A program made the translations under genes and the position numbers. A stretch of 64,000 nucleotides of DNA from contig DDVX01000006.1 in assembly GCA_002345575.1 (NCBI GenBank), forward strand, positions 62,001 to 126,000, written 5' to 3'. Each line of letters opens with the position of its first letter. The first letter of the stretch is position 1. This document shows positions 9,387-18,642 of this stretch, one piece after another. The notes under the pieces are model-generated. The model made no database searches. It was not told where the DNA came from and worked only from the letters and a program-made list of their open reading frames with translations. The DNA comes from Stutzerimonas stutzeri (GTDB lineage Bacteria > Pseudomonadota > Gammaproteobacteria > Pseudomonadales > Pseudomonadaceae).

Positions 9387-9410
9387 AAAAGCCCCGACAG
9401 AGCGGGGCTT
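9387..9410 (-). terminator. Terminator between gcvH and gcvP
   Basis: AAGCCCCG and CGGGGCTT pair around a short loop, followed on the minus strand by TTTTC. It sits just after the gcvH stop and should lower the transcription reaching gcvP. Confidence 0.8.
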
Positions 9411-9423
9411 GGCAATTTAGCAA

Positions 9424-9807
9424 TCAGGCGTCGCAGGAGGCCTTGTAGGCATCTGCGGTGAGCAACGCCTCCAGTTCTGCCGGAGTATCTGGCTGCAGAC
9501 GATAAAACCAGCTGCCATAAGGATCGCTGTTGACCTGCTCAGGTGCATCGGCAAGCTGCTCATTGACGGCTGTCACGACACCTGAAATCGGTGCGTAAAT
9601 ATCTGATGCGGCCTTGACCGATTCCACCACGCCGACCTGCTGGCCGGCTTTGAATTGCTGACCGACTTGCGGCAGTTCGACATAAACCACGTCGCCCAGT
9701 GCTTCCTGGGCATGATCGGAAATCCCCACGCTGACGCTGCCATCGGCCTCCTGACGGGCCCATTCATGGCTGGCGGCGTAACGCAGATCGCTGGGTAGGT
9801 CGCTCAT
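9424..9807 (-). CDS. gcvH: Glycine cleavage system H protein
   Basis: A 127-residue lipoyl carrier protein. The lipoylated lysine is K65 in VVESVKAASDIYAP, the standard GcvH motif. It shuttles the aminomethyl intermediate from GcvP to GcvT and electrons to the L-protein (Lpd), which is not in this window. The ATG is preceded by GAGGACAGATGA, a good ribosome-binding site. It lies 67 bp after gcvT in the same direction and is followed by a hairpin terminator. Confidence 0.96.
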   Translation of the reverse strand: MSDLPSDLRYAASHEWARQEADGSVSVGISDHAQEALGDVVYVELPQVGQQFKAGQQVGVVESVKAASDIYAPISGVVTAVNEQLADAPEQVNSDPYGSWFYRLQPDTPAELEALLTADAYKASCDA

Positions 9808-9874
9808 TCATCTGTCCTCATGGATGTCGATGCGCTCGCGCACGCACAGGCGCGAAAGAAAAAAGTCGTTGAAG

Positions 9875-10957
9875 TTATACCAGCACTTTTCCGTGACGCA
9901 CAAAGGTCGGCCGCACAACACGTACGGGATACCACTTATTGCGGATCTCAACCTCGGCGCGCTCGGCAGTATTGGCCGGCACGCGCGCCAGGGCGATGGA
10001 CTTGCCCAGCGTGGGTGAGAAGCTGCCACTGGTGATCTCGCCTTCGCCAATGCCGCTGACCCGCACCACCTGATGTGCACGAAGTACGCCACGCTCTTCC
10101 AGCACCAGACCAACCAGGCGCGGCTGCCCGTCAAGCTCACGCTTTGCCTGCAAAGCCGCACGACCAATAAAGTCACGCTCGGTCGGCTCCCAGGCAATGG
10201 ACCAGCCCATGTTCGCCGACAGCGGCGAAACATCTTCATGCATATCCTGACCGTAGAGATTCAGCCCGGCCTCCAGGCGCAACGTGTCACGAGCGCCGAG
10301 GCCGATGGGAGCGATACCGGCGCCGACCAGCTCGCTGAAAAAATCGGCAGCTTCGTCAGCCGGCAGGATGATTTCCAGACCATCTTCACCGGTATAACCG
10401 GTACGCCCGATAAACCAGTCGCCTGCGGTCAGGCCATAGAAGGGTTTGAGCTCCTGGATCAGGGCAGCGCGACTCTGCGCGACGACATCCATCATCCGCG
10501 CCCGCGCCTGCGGTCCCTGAATGGCCAGCATCGCAAGATCAGTGCGTTCCTGCAGCAAGACCTCAAAGCTTTCAGCCTGGGTCTGTAGCCAGGCCATATC
10601 CTTGTCACGCGTACTCGCATTGAGCACCAGACGATAACCCAGCTCGGTCAGGTAGACGATCATGTCGTCAATCACCCCTCCGGCTTCGTTTAGCATTGCG
10701 CTGTAAAGCGCCTTGCCGACTTCTCTCAGGCGCGCCACATCGTTGGCCAACAGGCGCTGCAGGTAAGCCTTGGCATGGGCACCGGCCACGTCGACGATGG
10801 TCATGTGAGAGACGTCGAATACACCGCAGTCGCGTCGGACTTGATGGTGTTCTTCCACCTGCGAACCGTAATGCAGGGGCATGTCCCAGCCGCCGAAATC
10901 AACCATTTTCGCGCCGAGCGCCACATGCTGGTCATAAAGGGGAGTGCGCTGACCCAT
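9875..10957 (-). CDS. gcvT: Aminomethyltransferase, T-protein
   Basis: A 360-residue enzyme that releases ammonia from aminomethyl-lipoyl-GcvH and transfers the one-carbon unit to tetrahydrofolate. Family signatures are clear: MVDFGGWDMPLHYGSQ near the N-terminus, GVFDVSHM near residue 50, and GYTGEDGLEI near 195. GAAGGAG precedes the ATG. It is the first gene of the glycine cleavage operon here. The 164-bp upstream region to the iron permease gene shows no tandem glycine-aptamer structure, so regulation by glycine riboswitch is not supported. Confidence 0.96.
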   Translation of the reverse strand: MGQRTPLYDQHVALGAKMVDFGGWDMPLHYGSQVEEHHQVRRDCGVFDVSHMTIVDVAGAHAKAYLQRLLANDVARLREVGKALYSAMLNEAGGVIDDMIVYLTELGYRLVLNASTRDKDMAWLQTQAESFEVLLQERTDLAMLAIQGPQARARMMDVVAQSRAALIQELKPFYGLTAGDWFIGRTGYTGEDGLEIILPADEAADFFSELVGAGIAPIGLGARDTLRLEAGLNLYGQDMHEDVSPLSANMGWSIAWEPTERDFIGRAALQAKRELDGQPRLVGLVLEERGVLRAHQVVRVSGIGEGEITSGSFSPTLGKSIALARVPANTAERAEVEIRNKWYPVRVVRPTFVRHGKVLV

Positions 10958-11121
10958 GGGTTTCTCCTTCTGGGCAGGTCGCCGAAGTGGCAGGGGTGAA
11001 GCCTATATAAAGCCGCTCCGACAAAGACATGCGACTTTTGAATGGCGCGCATTGTAGCCGCAAGGTTGTGACAGGTCACGGCGCATCCGGCGGGCGGGCA
11101 CCAACGAACTGGCCGCAGCCT

Positions 11122-12732
11122 CTAAGCTTTCGCCGAACGCCGGATCAGCAGGATGACCGGCAGCAGGCCGACCAGCACCAGCGTCAGCGCAGGCAGTGCC
11201 GCGCGCGCCCATTCGCCCTCACTGGTCATCTCGAAGATGCGCACTGCCAGAGTGTCCCAACCGAAGGGGCGCATCAGCAGCGTGGCTGGCATCTCCTTGA
11301 GCACATCGACGAACACCAGCAATGCAGCGCTCAGGGTGCCGGGCAGCAGCAGCGGCAGGTAGACCCGGAAAAACAGCGCCGGGCCGCCCACACCGAGGCT
11401 TCGCGAAGCCTGCGGCAGTGACGGGCGAATTCGCGCAAGGGCATTTTCCAGCGGACCGAAAGCCACCGCCATGAAGCGAATCAGATAGGCCAGCAGCAAA
11501 GCACCGAGACTGCCCAGCAGGATCGGTCTGCCAGCGCCACCGAACCAGGCGGAGAGCGGGATGACCAGTTCACGGTCCAGGTAGCTGAAGGCAAGCATGA
11601 TCGACACCGCCAGCACCGAGCCCGGCAGCGCGTAGCCGAGATTCGCCAGGCCCACCGCTGCTCTGATCGGGCGCACCGGCGCCTGACGTCGGGCAAAGGC
11701 CAGCAGCAACGCCACCGCCACGGTGATCAGCGCTGCCATCGCGCCTAAGTAAAGCGTATGCAGAATCAGCCCGGCGTAGCGCTCGTCGAGATCGAAGCGC
11801 CCCCGTTGCCAGAGCCATGCCAGCAGTTGCAACATCGGAATGACAAAGGCGCAGAGAAACACCAACCCGCACCAGGCACTGGCGGCTAGCGCCTTGGCAC
11901 CGCGCAGATGGTAAAGCGCTGTCGAGCGTGCCCGGTCATTGGCCGGCCTGGCCACGCCGCGAGCACGCCGCTCGCCGTAGAGCACCAGCATCACCGCCAG
12001 CAACAGCAGGCTGGCCAGCTGAGTCGCACTGCTGAGGCTGAAAAAGCCGTACCAGGTTTTGTAGATGGCTGTAGTAAAAGTGTCGAAATTGAACACCGAC
12101 ACCGCGCCGAAATCGGCCAGGGTTTCCATCAACGCCAACGCCAGCCCGGCACCGATAGCCGGTCGAGCCATTGGCAGCGCCACACTCCAGAAAGCTTTCC
12201 AGGGCGACTTTCCGAGAACTCGCGCCGCCTCCATCAAACCCTTGCCCTGTGCGATAAATGCCGAACGCGCGAGCAGGTAAACGTAGGGGTAGAACACCAG
12301 CACCAGGACGATGATCACCCCGCCGGTGGAGCGCACCCTGGGGAAACGCACGCCGCTACCGAACCACTCGCGCGCCAGCGTCTGCACCGGCCCGGCGAAA
12401 TCCAGTAGGCCGATAAAGACGAAGGCCAGCACGTAGGCGGGAATCGCGAAGGGCAGCATCAGCGCCCAGTCCAGCCAGCGCCTACCCGGAAACTCGCAGA
12501 GTGCCGTCAACCAGGCGAGGCTGGTGCCAAGCAGCACCACACCGACACCGACACCCAACACCAGCGTCAGGGTGTTACCCAGCAGGCGCGGGATCTGAGT
12601 GTCCCAAAGGTGCGACCAGATCTCGACATTAATGTCGCCCCAGCTGAACAGCAGAACACTCAGCGGCAGCAATACCAGCGCAGCCACTGTGAACGTGAGG
12701 GGGTACCAGCGGCGCTCGACGGGGTGGGACAC
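11122..12732 (-). CDS. fbpB: Iron(III) ABC transporter permease (FbpB-like)
   Basis: A 536-residue inner-membrane protein with about twelve hydrophobic segments: two fused BPD_transp_1 domains, each with a coupling loop (EAARVLGKSPWKAF near 190 and QASRSLGVGGPALF in the second half). This is the FbpB/SfuB layout for ferric iron taken up from the periplasmic binding protein encoded upstream. The start is GTG at 12732, with GAGG about 8 nt upstream. No ATPase gene (FbpC) is in the cluster, so it must be elsewhere. A terminator-like hairpin separates it from the binding-protein gene, which would make far more binding protein than permease. Confidence 0.9.
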   Translation of the reverse strand: MSHPVERRWYPLTFTVAALVLLPLSVLLFSWGDINVEIWSHLWDTQIPRLLGNTLTLVLGVGVGVVLLGTSLAWLTALCEFPGRRWLDWALMLPFAIPAYVLAFVFIGLLDFAGPVQTLAREWFGSGVRFPRVRSTGGVIIVLVLVFYPYVYLLARSAFIAQGKGLMEAARVLGKSPWKAFWSVALPMARPAIGAGLALALMETLADFGAVSVFNFDTFTTAIYKTWYGFFSLSSATQLASLLLLAVMLVLYGERRARGVARPANDRARSTALYHLRGAKALAASAWCGLVFLCAFVIPMLQLLAWLWQRGRFDLDERYAGLILHTLYLGAMAALITVAVALLLAFARRQAPVRPIRAAVGLANLGYALPGSVLAVSIMLAFSYLDRELVIPLSAWFGGAGRPILLGSLGALLLAYLIRFMAVAFGPLENALARIRPSLPQASRSLGVGGPALFFRVYLPLLLPGTLSAALLVFVDVLKEMPATLLMRPFGWDTLAVRIFEMTSEGEWARAALPALTLVLVGLLPVILLIRRSAKA

Positions 12733-12758
12733 GCAGGCCTCGTAAGCAGAAATGAAAA

Positions 12759-12780
12759 CGCCCCCGGCCAGGCGGGGGCG
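12759..12780 (-). terminator. Hairpin terminator/attenuator between fbpA and fbpB
   Basis: CGCCCCCG and CGGGGGCG form an 8-bp GC-rich stem with a 6-nt loop, followed on the minus strand by TTTTCATTT. It lies in the 89 bp between the two transporter genes. Confidence 0.8.
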
Positions 12781-12821
12781 GCGAGTATAACCGCATCGGA
12801 AACACGGCTACGGTAAGCGGT

Positions 12822-13829
12822 TTACCTCCAGCCGGCGCGATCCATCAACCGGATGGCTTCAGCCTGGCGCTTGCCGGCGACTTCGACCGGAATGGTGTCA
12901 GCCTTGAACTCGCCCCAGGAAGCCACTTCCGCAGACGGCTTCACGTCCGGATTGGCCGGGAACTCCATATTGGCATCGGCAAAGATGCTCTGCGCTTCGG
13001 GGGTAGTCATCCACTCCACTAGTTTGCGCGCAGCATCAGGGCTCGGCGCGTGCTTGGTCAGGCCGATACCGGACAGGTTGACGTGGACGCCGCGGTCTTC
13101 CTGATTCGGCCAGAAAAGCTTGGCTTTCAGATCCGGCTTCTGTTTGTGCAGCCGCCCGAAGTAATAGGTGTTGACGATGCCGACATCGCATTGTCCGGCA
13201 TCGACGGCCTGGATCAGGGCGGTGTCATCGGCGAAAACATCAGTGGCCAGATTGCCCACCCAGCTCTTGACGATTTCCTCGGTTTTTTCTGCACCATGGG
13301 TTTCGATCAGCGTGGCGGTCAGCGACTGGTTGTAGACCTTCTTGCTGGTACGCAGGCACAGACGGCCATCCCAGCGCTCGTCGGCCAGGGCTTCATAGGT
13401 GGTCAGCTCGCCGTCTTCGACGCGCTCGGGGGAATAGACGATGGTACGTGCACGCAGCGACAGGCCGGTCCAGGCATCGTTGGAGGAACGGTACTGGGCG
13501 GGAATATTGTCTTTTACCTGCTGAGAGTTCATCGGCTGCAGGATGCCCATCTGCTCGGCCTGCCAGAGGTTGCCGCCATCGACGGTCAGCAGCAGGTCAG
13601 CCGGAGTGTTGGCGCCTTCGGCCTTGATGCGCGCCATCAGCGGCGCTTCCTTGTCAGTGATGAACTTGACCTTCACACCGGTTTTTTCGGTGTAGGCATC
13701 GAACACGGGCTTGATCAACTCGTCGATACGCGAGGAATAAACTACGACCTCCTCGGCGGCTTGTACGGCGCCGGACAGCGCTGTTGTGAGCGCTACAGCG
13801 GCGGCGACTAGAGCTTTGCGTGCCTGCAT
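12822..13829 (-). CDS. fbpA: Iron(III) ABC transporter periplasmic binding protein (FbpA-like)
   Basis: A 335-residue class of extracellular solute-binding protein with an N-terminal signal peptide (cut after AVQAA). The paired tyrosines in VNTYYFGRLHKQKPDLK near residue 222 are the ferric-ion ligands of FbpA/SfuA/FutA proteins, and VVVYSSRIDELIKPVFDAYTEK at the mature N-terminus is typical. It would bind Fe3+ in the periplasm and deliver it to the permease encoded downstream. AGAGAGG precedes the ATG. Iron control by Fur would be expected, but I see no good Fur box in the upstream 116 bp. Confidence 0.9.
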   Translation of the reverse strand: MQARKALVAAAVALTTALSGAVQAAEEVVVYSSRIDELIKPVFDAYTEKTGVKVKFITDKEAPLMARIKAEGANTPADLLLTVDGGNLWQAEQMGILQPMNSQQVKDNIPAQYRSSNDAWTGLSLRARTIVYSPERVEDGELTTYEALADERWDGRLCLRTSKKVYNQSLTATLIETHGAEKTEEIVKSWVGNLATDVFADDTALIQAVDAGQCDVGIVNTYYFGRLHKQKPDLKAKLFWPNQEDRGVHVNLSGIGLTKHAPSPDAARKLVEWMTTPEAQSIFADANMEFPANPDVKPSAEVASWGEFKADTIPVEVAGKRQAEAIRLMDRAGWR

Positions 13830-13945
13830 GGATCAGCCTCTCTTGAATGGTTCTATTGAAGAGGCCAAATAGTAGTAGTTTTCATTTCGCTTCTCAACGC
13901 GACATTTTGTGCCAAATCAAGTCCAGGCCAAAAAACCTGAAAAAA

Positions 13946-15166
13946 TCAAGGCCGCGCCAGTTCGGGAAGGTCCCCCGAGAGCCCCAGCGCCTGACGCACA
14001 AACAGCGCCTTCGCCTGCGGCAGCGCCTCGACGCCTTTCAACCCTGCGTTGCGCAGCCAGCGCAACGGCAGCGCATCGGCCTGGAACAGTCGCTCGAAGC
14101 TTTCCATTGCGGCCATCATTGCCAGGTTGTGCGGCATCCGCCGGCGCTCAAAACGCGCCAGCACGTGCGGATCGCCAGGCTGCATGCCGCGCCGCAGTGC
14201 CGCGAGCAGCACCTCGGCCAGTACCGCCGCATCCAGCAGCCCAAGGTTGACCCCCTGCCCTGCCAGCGGATGGATGGTGTGCGCCGCATCACCGATCAGG
14301 GCCAACCCTGGCTGCACGTAGCGCTTGGCGTGACGCTGGCGCAGCGGGATGCACAAGCGTGGATCAACCTCCAGCACCTCACCCAGACGCTGTTCAAAGG
14401 CGCGCCCAAGTGCTTGGCGAAAGTCCTCATCGCCCAGCGCCATCAGCCGCTGCGCCTCGGCCTCGGTGGTCGACCAGACGATGGAGCACCAGTGCTCGTC
14501 GCCGTCGCGCTGCAAAGGCAGGAAGGCCAGCGGACCATCATCAGTGAAGCGTTGCCAGGCCGTGCGCTGATGGGGTTCGGCGCAACGCACGCTGGTGACG
14601 ATGGCGTGGTGCAGGTAGTCCCATTCACGGGTGTCGCAGCCGGCCAGACGCCGCACTGCTGAATTCGCACCATCGGCAGCGACCAGCAGTCCGGCACTCA
14701 GTTGCTGACCGTCAGCAAGTGTCAGGTGCCAGCCGGATTCGTCCCGATGCAGCTGCTCCAGGCGTGCTCCGGCGATCAGCTCCACTGAGCCGCGCGCCTT
14801 GAGTACCTCCAGCAGCGCATCCTGCACGACGCGGTTCTCGACGATATGGCCGAGCACTTCGGCATGTACCGAAGCGGCGGAAAAATGGATCTGGCCGGTG
14901 CCGGAGCCGTCCCACACGCGCATGTCGCTGTAGGGACTTGCGCGGCGCTGGACAACACCCTGCCAGGCGCCAACGCGTTCGAGGATGCGCTGGCTGGCCG
15001 CCGACAGTGCACTGACACGTGGTTCGAAGGGGTCGGATGCGGCGAAGGCTTGCGGCTCGAGCGGGCCGGCGTCGATCAGGCGGATATTCAGCCCGCTCTC
15101 CTGCAGCGCCAGGGCCAGCGTGCTGCCGACCATCCCCGCACCCACGATGATGAGGTCCGCTTGCAT
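13946..15166 (-). CDS. FAD-dependent ubiquinone hydroxylase (UbiI/VisC-like)
   Basis: A 406-residue UbiH/UbiI/COQ6-family monooxygenase. It starts with the FAD-binding Rossmann motif (LIIVGAGMVGSTLALAL), and the second FAD motif GDAAHTIHPLAGQGVNLGLLD lies near residue 290. The family hydroxylates the ring of ubiquinone intermediates using O2. Two adjacent ATGs follow GGAGAGA; the one at 15166 has the better spacing. It sits 58 bp after the paralogous ubiH gene in the same direction, a common pairing with pepP. UbiI (C5 hydroxylase) is more likely than UbiF, but sequence alone does not settle the position. Confidence 0.85.
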   Translation of the reverse strand: MQADLIIVGAGMVGSTLALALQESGLNIRLIDAGPLEPQAFAASDPFEPRVSALSAASQRILERVGAWQGVVQRRASPYSDMRVWDGSGTGQIHFSAASVHAEVLGHIVENRVVQDALLEVLKARGSVELIAGARLEQLHRDESGWHLTLADGQQLSAGLLVAADGANSAVRRLAGCDTREWDYLHHAIVTSVRCAEPHQRTAWQRFTDDGPLAFLPLQRDGDEHWCSIVWSTTEAEAQRLMALGDEDFRQALGRAFEQRLGEVLEVDPRLCIPLRQRHAKRYVQPGLALIGDAAHTIHPLAGQGVNLGLLDAAVLAEVLLAALRRGMQPGDPHVLARFERRRMPHNLAMMAAMESFERLFQADALPLRWLRNAGLKGVEALPQAKALFVRQALGLSGDLPELARP

Positions 15167-15224
15167 CATTCTCTCCTGCGAGTTTTCAACGCCTGTCATG
15201 GAAGTCTTGCGTCAGGAAACAGCT

Positions 15225-16403
15225 TCAGCTTTCGCGCACGCCCAGCCCCATGGCCTGACGGGCAAACCAGCCCTTGGCCGGCGGCAGCAGGTCAAGCGCC
15301 AGCAAACCCAGGTTGCGCCCGGCCGTGATCAGCGAGCTGGGTTCGCCAAACAGCCGCGTCAAACGATCGGAAAAGCCTACGGTCAGGTGCTGATCCAGAC
15401 GCTGGCGACGCTGGTATTCCTTGAGCACAGCCAGGTCGCCGGGCGCCGCGCTGCTACTCAGCAGGGTCGCGGCCAGCACCTCGGCATCACGCAGCGACAG
15501 GTTGTAGCCCTGACCAGCAATCGGGTGGAGGCTATGGGCGGCATTGCCCAGCACCACCAGACCGCTGCGCACCTGTTCGGTCGACTCAACCAGCGCCAGC
15601 GGGTACAGATGCCGCGCACCCACCTGCCGGAAACCTCCCAGACGGTAGCCGAAGGCCTGCTGCAATTCTTCAAGGAACTGCGCTTCATTCAGTGCCACCA
15701 GCCGGGCCGCGTCGGCATGCGAGCGACTCCAGATCAATGCACAGCGGTTATCGCGAACCGGCAGCAAGGCCATCGGGCCGTCATCGGTGAAGCGCTCGAA
15801 GGCATAGCCGCCGTGGCGCTTGCCGGGTGTCACATTGGCGATCAGCGCGGTTTGCCCGTAAGGCGTGTGCTTGATAGCCACACCGAGCTGCTCGCGCAGT
15901 GCCGAGCGGCCCCCATCAGCCAGCACCGCCAGCGCGCAGTCGAGCTCGCGACCATCGGTCAAAGTCAGTTGCCAGCCGGCAGTCCTGGGCTGCATACGCT
16001 CCACTTCGGCAGGGCAATAGCGCTGCACTACCTCGTCGTCCAGCGCCTGCCACAGACAATGGCCGACCCAGGCGTTTTCCACCACATAGCCCAGCGCCGG
16101 CACCTGCTCGGTCTGCGCATCAAGGCGGGTGGCACCGGCGCGGCCACGGTCGGAGACTTGAATATGGGTGATCGCTTCGGCACGTTCGGCAATCTGTTCC
16201 CAGACTCCCAGGCGCTGGTAGATCAGCCGTGTGCCGTAGGACAGCGCCGTGGAACGCGCATCGTAGCTGGGTTGATATTCATTGCCCGGCGCAAAGGGTT
16301 CAATCAGCAGGATCGACCAGCCGCGCTGTTTGGCGCCCTGCTGCAGTGCCAGAGCGAGGCTGGCGCCAACCAGCCCGCCGCCGATGATCGCCAGTACGCT
16401 CAT
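15225..16403 (-). CDS. ubiH: 2-octaprenyl-6-methoxyphenol hydroxylase UbiH
   Basis: A 392-residue flavoprotein monooxygenase of aerobic ubiquinone synthesis. The N-terminal dinucleotide motif is LAIIGGGLVGASLALAL and the second FAD motif is GNAAHSLHPIAGQGYNLSLRD near residue 285; the G-N variant is characteristic of UbiH. The start is 3 bp beyond the pepP stop, so pepP, ubiH and the UbiI-like gene form one operon, the same arrangement as in many proteobacteria. Normal length, all motifs intact. Confidence 0.92.
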   Translation of the reverse strand: MSVLAIIGGGLVGASLALALQQGAKQRGWSILLIEPFAPGNEYQPSYDARSTALSYGTRLIYQRLGVWEQIAERAEAITHIQVSDRGRAGATRLDAQTEQVPALGYVVENAWVGHCLWQALDDEVVQRYCPAEVERMQPRTAGWQLTLTDGRELDCALAVLADGGRSALREQLGVAIKHTPYGQTALIANVTPGKRHGGYAFERFTDDGPMALLPVRDNRCALIWSRSHADAARLVALNEAQFLEELQQAFGYRLGGFRQVGARHLYPLALVESTEQVRSGLVVLGNAAHSLHPIAGQGYNLSLRDAEVLAATLLSSSAAPGDLAVLKEYQRRQRLDQHLTVGFSDRLTRLFGEPSSLITAGRNLGLLALDLLPPAKGWFARQAMGLGVRES

Positions 16404-16406
16404 GGC

Positions 16407-17738
16407 TCAGGCTTCCCCGTGCTCGGCAATCATAAGCGCCTCGATTTCGGCGACGCTCTTGGGCACACCCCCGGTGAGGATTTCGCAGCCGGTCTTGGTG
16501 ACGACCACATCATCCTCGATGCGCACGCCGATGCCGCGCCATTTCTTCGCAACCAGCAGGTTGTCCGCCGCGATATAGATACCTGGTTCGACGGTCATCG
16601 CCATACCGGGTTCGAGCACACGCCATTCGCCCCCGACCTTGTAGTCGCCAACGTCATGCACATCCATCCCCAGCCAGTGGCCGGCGCGGTGCATGTAGAA
16701 GGGCTTGTAGGCCTCGCTGGCGATCAGCTCGTCCACCTTACCCTGCAGCAGACCCAGCTCCACCAGGCCGGCGGTGATGACACGCACGGTAGCCTCGTGT
16801 GCTTCGTTCCAGTGCCTGCCTGGGGCGATGAACTTGAAGGCCTCTTCGTTGGCGGCCAGTACCAGCTCGTAGATGGCCTTCTGTTCCGGCGAAAACTTGC
16901 CGTTGACCGGAAAGGTACGGGTGATGTCGCTGGCATAGCAATCGATCTCACAGCCGGCATCGATCAAGACCAGATCACCATCCTTGAGCAGTGCATCGTT
17001 CTCGCGATAGTGCAGGATGCAGGCGTTGCGGCCCACCGCGACGATGGAGCCATAGGCCGGCATCTTCGCTCCGCCCTTGCGGAATTCGTAATCCAGCTCG
17101 GCTTCCAGATGGTATTCGTATAGCCCGGCGCGGCTGGCCCGCATGGCGCAGATATGCGCACGCGCGGAAATATCCGCCGCATGCTTCATCACCTTCACCT
17201 CATTGACCGACTTGTACATACGCATGTCGTGCAGCAAGTGGTCGAGGGCGACGAACTCATTGGGCGGCTGCGCGCCCTGGCGAACCTTGCCGCGGATGGT
17301 CTTGATCCAGTCCATCAAGCGTTGATCAAAGGCTTCGTTGGTTCCGATGGCGTAATAGACACGCGAACGGCCTTCAATCAGGCCTGGAAGAATGTCATCG
17401 ATATCGCCGATGGGAAAGGCATCGTCCGCGCCGTACTCGCTAACCGCACCATCCTGCCCGGCGCGCAGGCCATCCCAGAGCTCTCGTTCGGGATCGCGCT
17501 CGCGGCAGAAAAGCACGTATTCGCCGTGCTCGCGGCCCGGAATCAGAGCGATCACGGCCTCCGGTTCGGGAAAGCCCGAAAGGTACTGGAAGTCGCTGTC
17601 CTGACGGTAGACATGCTCGACGTCGCGATTGCGGATATGTACCGGCGCCGCGGGCAAGATGGCAATGCTGTTGGGTTCCATTTGCGCCATCAGCGCCTTG
17701 CGACGGCGGGCATATTCCGATTTCGGGATACGAGTCAT
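16407..17738 (-). CDS. pepP: Xaa-Pro aminopeptidase PepP
   Basis: A 443-residue aminopeptidase P that removes an N-terminal residue preceding proline. The pita-bread domain shows the di-manganese ligands: Asp in LVLIDAGCEIDCYASDITR, His in RAGHWLGMDVHDVG, Glu in AMTVEPGIYIA and Glu in GVRIEDDVVVT. Residues 1-170 form the AMP_N domain (IPKSEYARRRKALMAQM). The cytoplasmic enzyme is encoded upstream of ubiH in one operon. The Shine-Dalgarno sequence is weak, but the ATG agrees with the family's usual N-terminus. Confidence 0.95.
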   Translation of the reverse strand: MTRIPKSEYARRRKALMAQMEPNSIAILPAAPVHIRNRDVEHVYRQDSDFQYLSGFPEPEAVIALIPGREHGEYVLFCRERDPERELWDGLRAGQDGAVSEYGADDAFPIGDIDDILPGLIEGRSRVYYAIGTNEAFDQRLMDWIKTIRGKVRQGAQPPNEFVALDHLLHDMRMYKSVNEVKVMKHAADISARAHICAMRASRAGLYEYHLEAELDYEFRKGGAKMPAYGSIVAVGRNACILHYRENDALLKDGDLVLIDAGCEIDCYASDITRTFPVNGKFSPEQKAIYELVLAANEEAFKFIAPGRHWNEAHEATVRVITAGLVELGLLQGKVDELIASEAYKPFYMHRAGHWLGMDVHDVGDYKVGGEWRVLEPGMAMTVEPGIYIAADNLLVAKKWRGIGVRIEDDVVVTKTGCEILTGGVPKSVAEIEALMIAEHGEA

Positions 17739-17754
17739 AGGCGAGTGGATGTCC

Positions 17755-18309
17755 TTAATGCAGGGAAGGTTTGGCCGTTGGCGCGAGCGGCTTGGCGCAT
17801 TCGGTGAACAACAGCAGGGGCGCGACGCGCAGGTACTCCATCACCTCCATGTAATCGCTCTCACCATCCTCGGACTCCTCCAGCGCACCCTGTACCTGGG
17901 CGATGGCGGCCATGTCTTGCAGCACCTCCATGGCCTCGGCACTCAGGGCGCGATCACCGGCGATCAACCCGAAACCGGTGAGGAAGCTCTGGCACCACTG
18001 CCCGAGCGCCAGCGCGCGTTCGACCAGCGGAGCTTCGTCGGAAGGCAGCAGCATCACGATGGCGATATCGTCACCGGCCAGCTCCCCTTTGACCATTTCC
18101 TGCAGGCCGATCAGCGCCTGCCGCACTGCCTCTTCGGGCTCGCCACCGAGCAGCTCGCCGGCGTCGAGCAGCCAGGGATCGATATCGAAACCGGCTCCGG
18201 CACAGCTGCGACCAAGCAGCAGACCATGCAGTTCGGCCGGAGTCACGGCCAGTGGAGTGTTGGCCAGCAATGTGGCGAAGGCAGCATAAGGCGAATTCTG
18301 AATGGGCAT
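17755..18309 (-). CDS. YgfB/UPF0149 family protein
   Basis: A 184-residue acidic helical protein of the YgfB family (YecA-like but without the C-terminal zinc-binding SEC-C tail). Recognisable parts are TPAELHGLLLGRSCAG near residue 23, where the family has a conserved LHG motif, and WCQSFLTGFGL near 110. In P. aeruginosa the homologous gene next to pepP affects expression of a peptidoglycan amidase and beta-lactam tolerance; I only infer the same role here. It lies 16 bp upstream of pepP and is probably the first gene of the pepP-ubiH transcript. Confidence 0.88.
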   Translation of the reverse strand: MPIQNSPYAAFATLLANTPLAVTPAELHGLLLGRSCAGAGFDIDPWLLDAGELLGGEPEEAVRQALIGLQEMVKGELAGDDIAIVMLLPSDEAPLVERALALGQWCQSFLTGFGLIAGDRALSAEAMEVLQDMAAIAQVQGALEESEDGESDYMEVMEYLRVAPLLLFTECAKPLAPTAKPSLH

Positions 18310-18432
18310 TGGCAGCTAGGCGCACCAGGGCGCTAATGTCTAGAATGAAGGTCTCGTATCCTAGCACCGGCGAACGAGCCAAGACCATCGAAGCGAGACC
18401 TGCCGGCACTCGCCTCAATCATCGGGAATCCC

Positions 18433-18642
18433 ATGGAAGACGCCGACCTGCAATTGCTGAGCACCCGGCTGGAGCAGCTGATTCAGCAGTTAGAGCAGTT
18501 GAAAGTACAGAATCGCCTGCTGCTACACGGCGAGCAGGCGTGGCGCGAGGAACGTGCCCAGCTGATTGAAAAGAACGAAATGGCCCGCGTGAAGGTCGAA
18601 TCCATGATTTCGCGCCTGAAAGCCCTGGAGCAGGACTCATGA
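18433..18642 (+). CDS. TIGR02449 family small coiled-coil protein (ZapB-like)
   Basis: A 69-residue protein that is almost one continuous coiled coil, with heptad leucines through LSTRLEQLIQQLEQLKVQN and a second helix to the C-terminus. It is very acidic and glutamine-rich and has no cysteine or membrane segment. Such proteins always precede zapA in pseudomonads and resemble ZapB in length and shape, which suggests a part in division-ring assembly; that role is inferred. Its TGA overlaps the zapA ATG (ATGA). Confidence 0.85.
   Translation: MEDADLQLLSTRLEQLIQQLEQLKVQNRLLLHGEQAWREERAQLIEKNEMARVKVESMISRLKALEQDS

Noticed and set aside
10958..11121. Glycine riboswitch before gcvT
   Set aside because: The region is short and lacks the paired aptamer cores; no supporting structure seen.
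13830..13945. Fur box upstream of the iron-binding protein gene
   Set aside because: The AT-rich AATAGTAGTAGTTTTCATTT stretch matches the Fur consensus too poorly to call.
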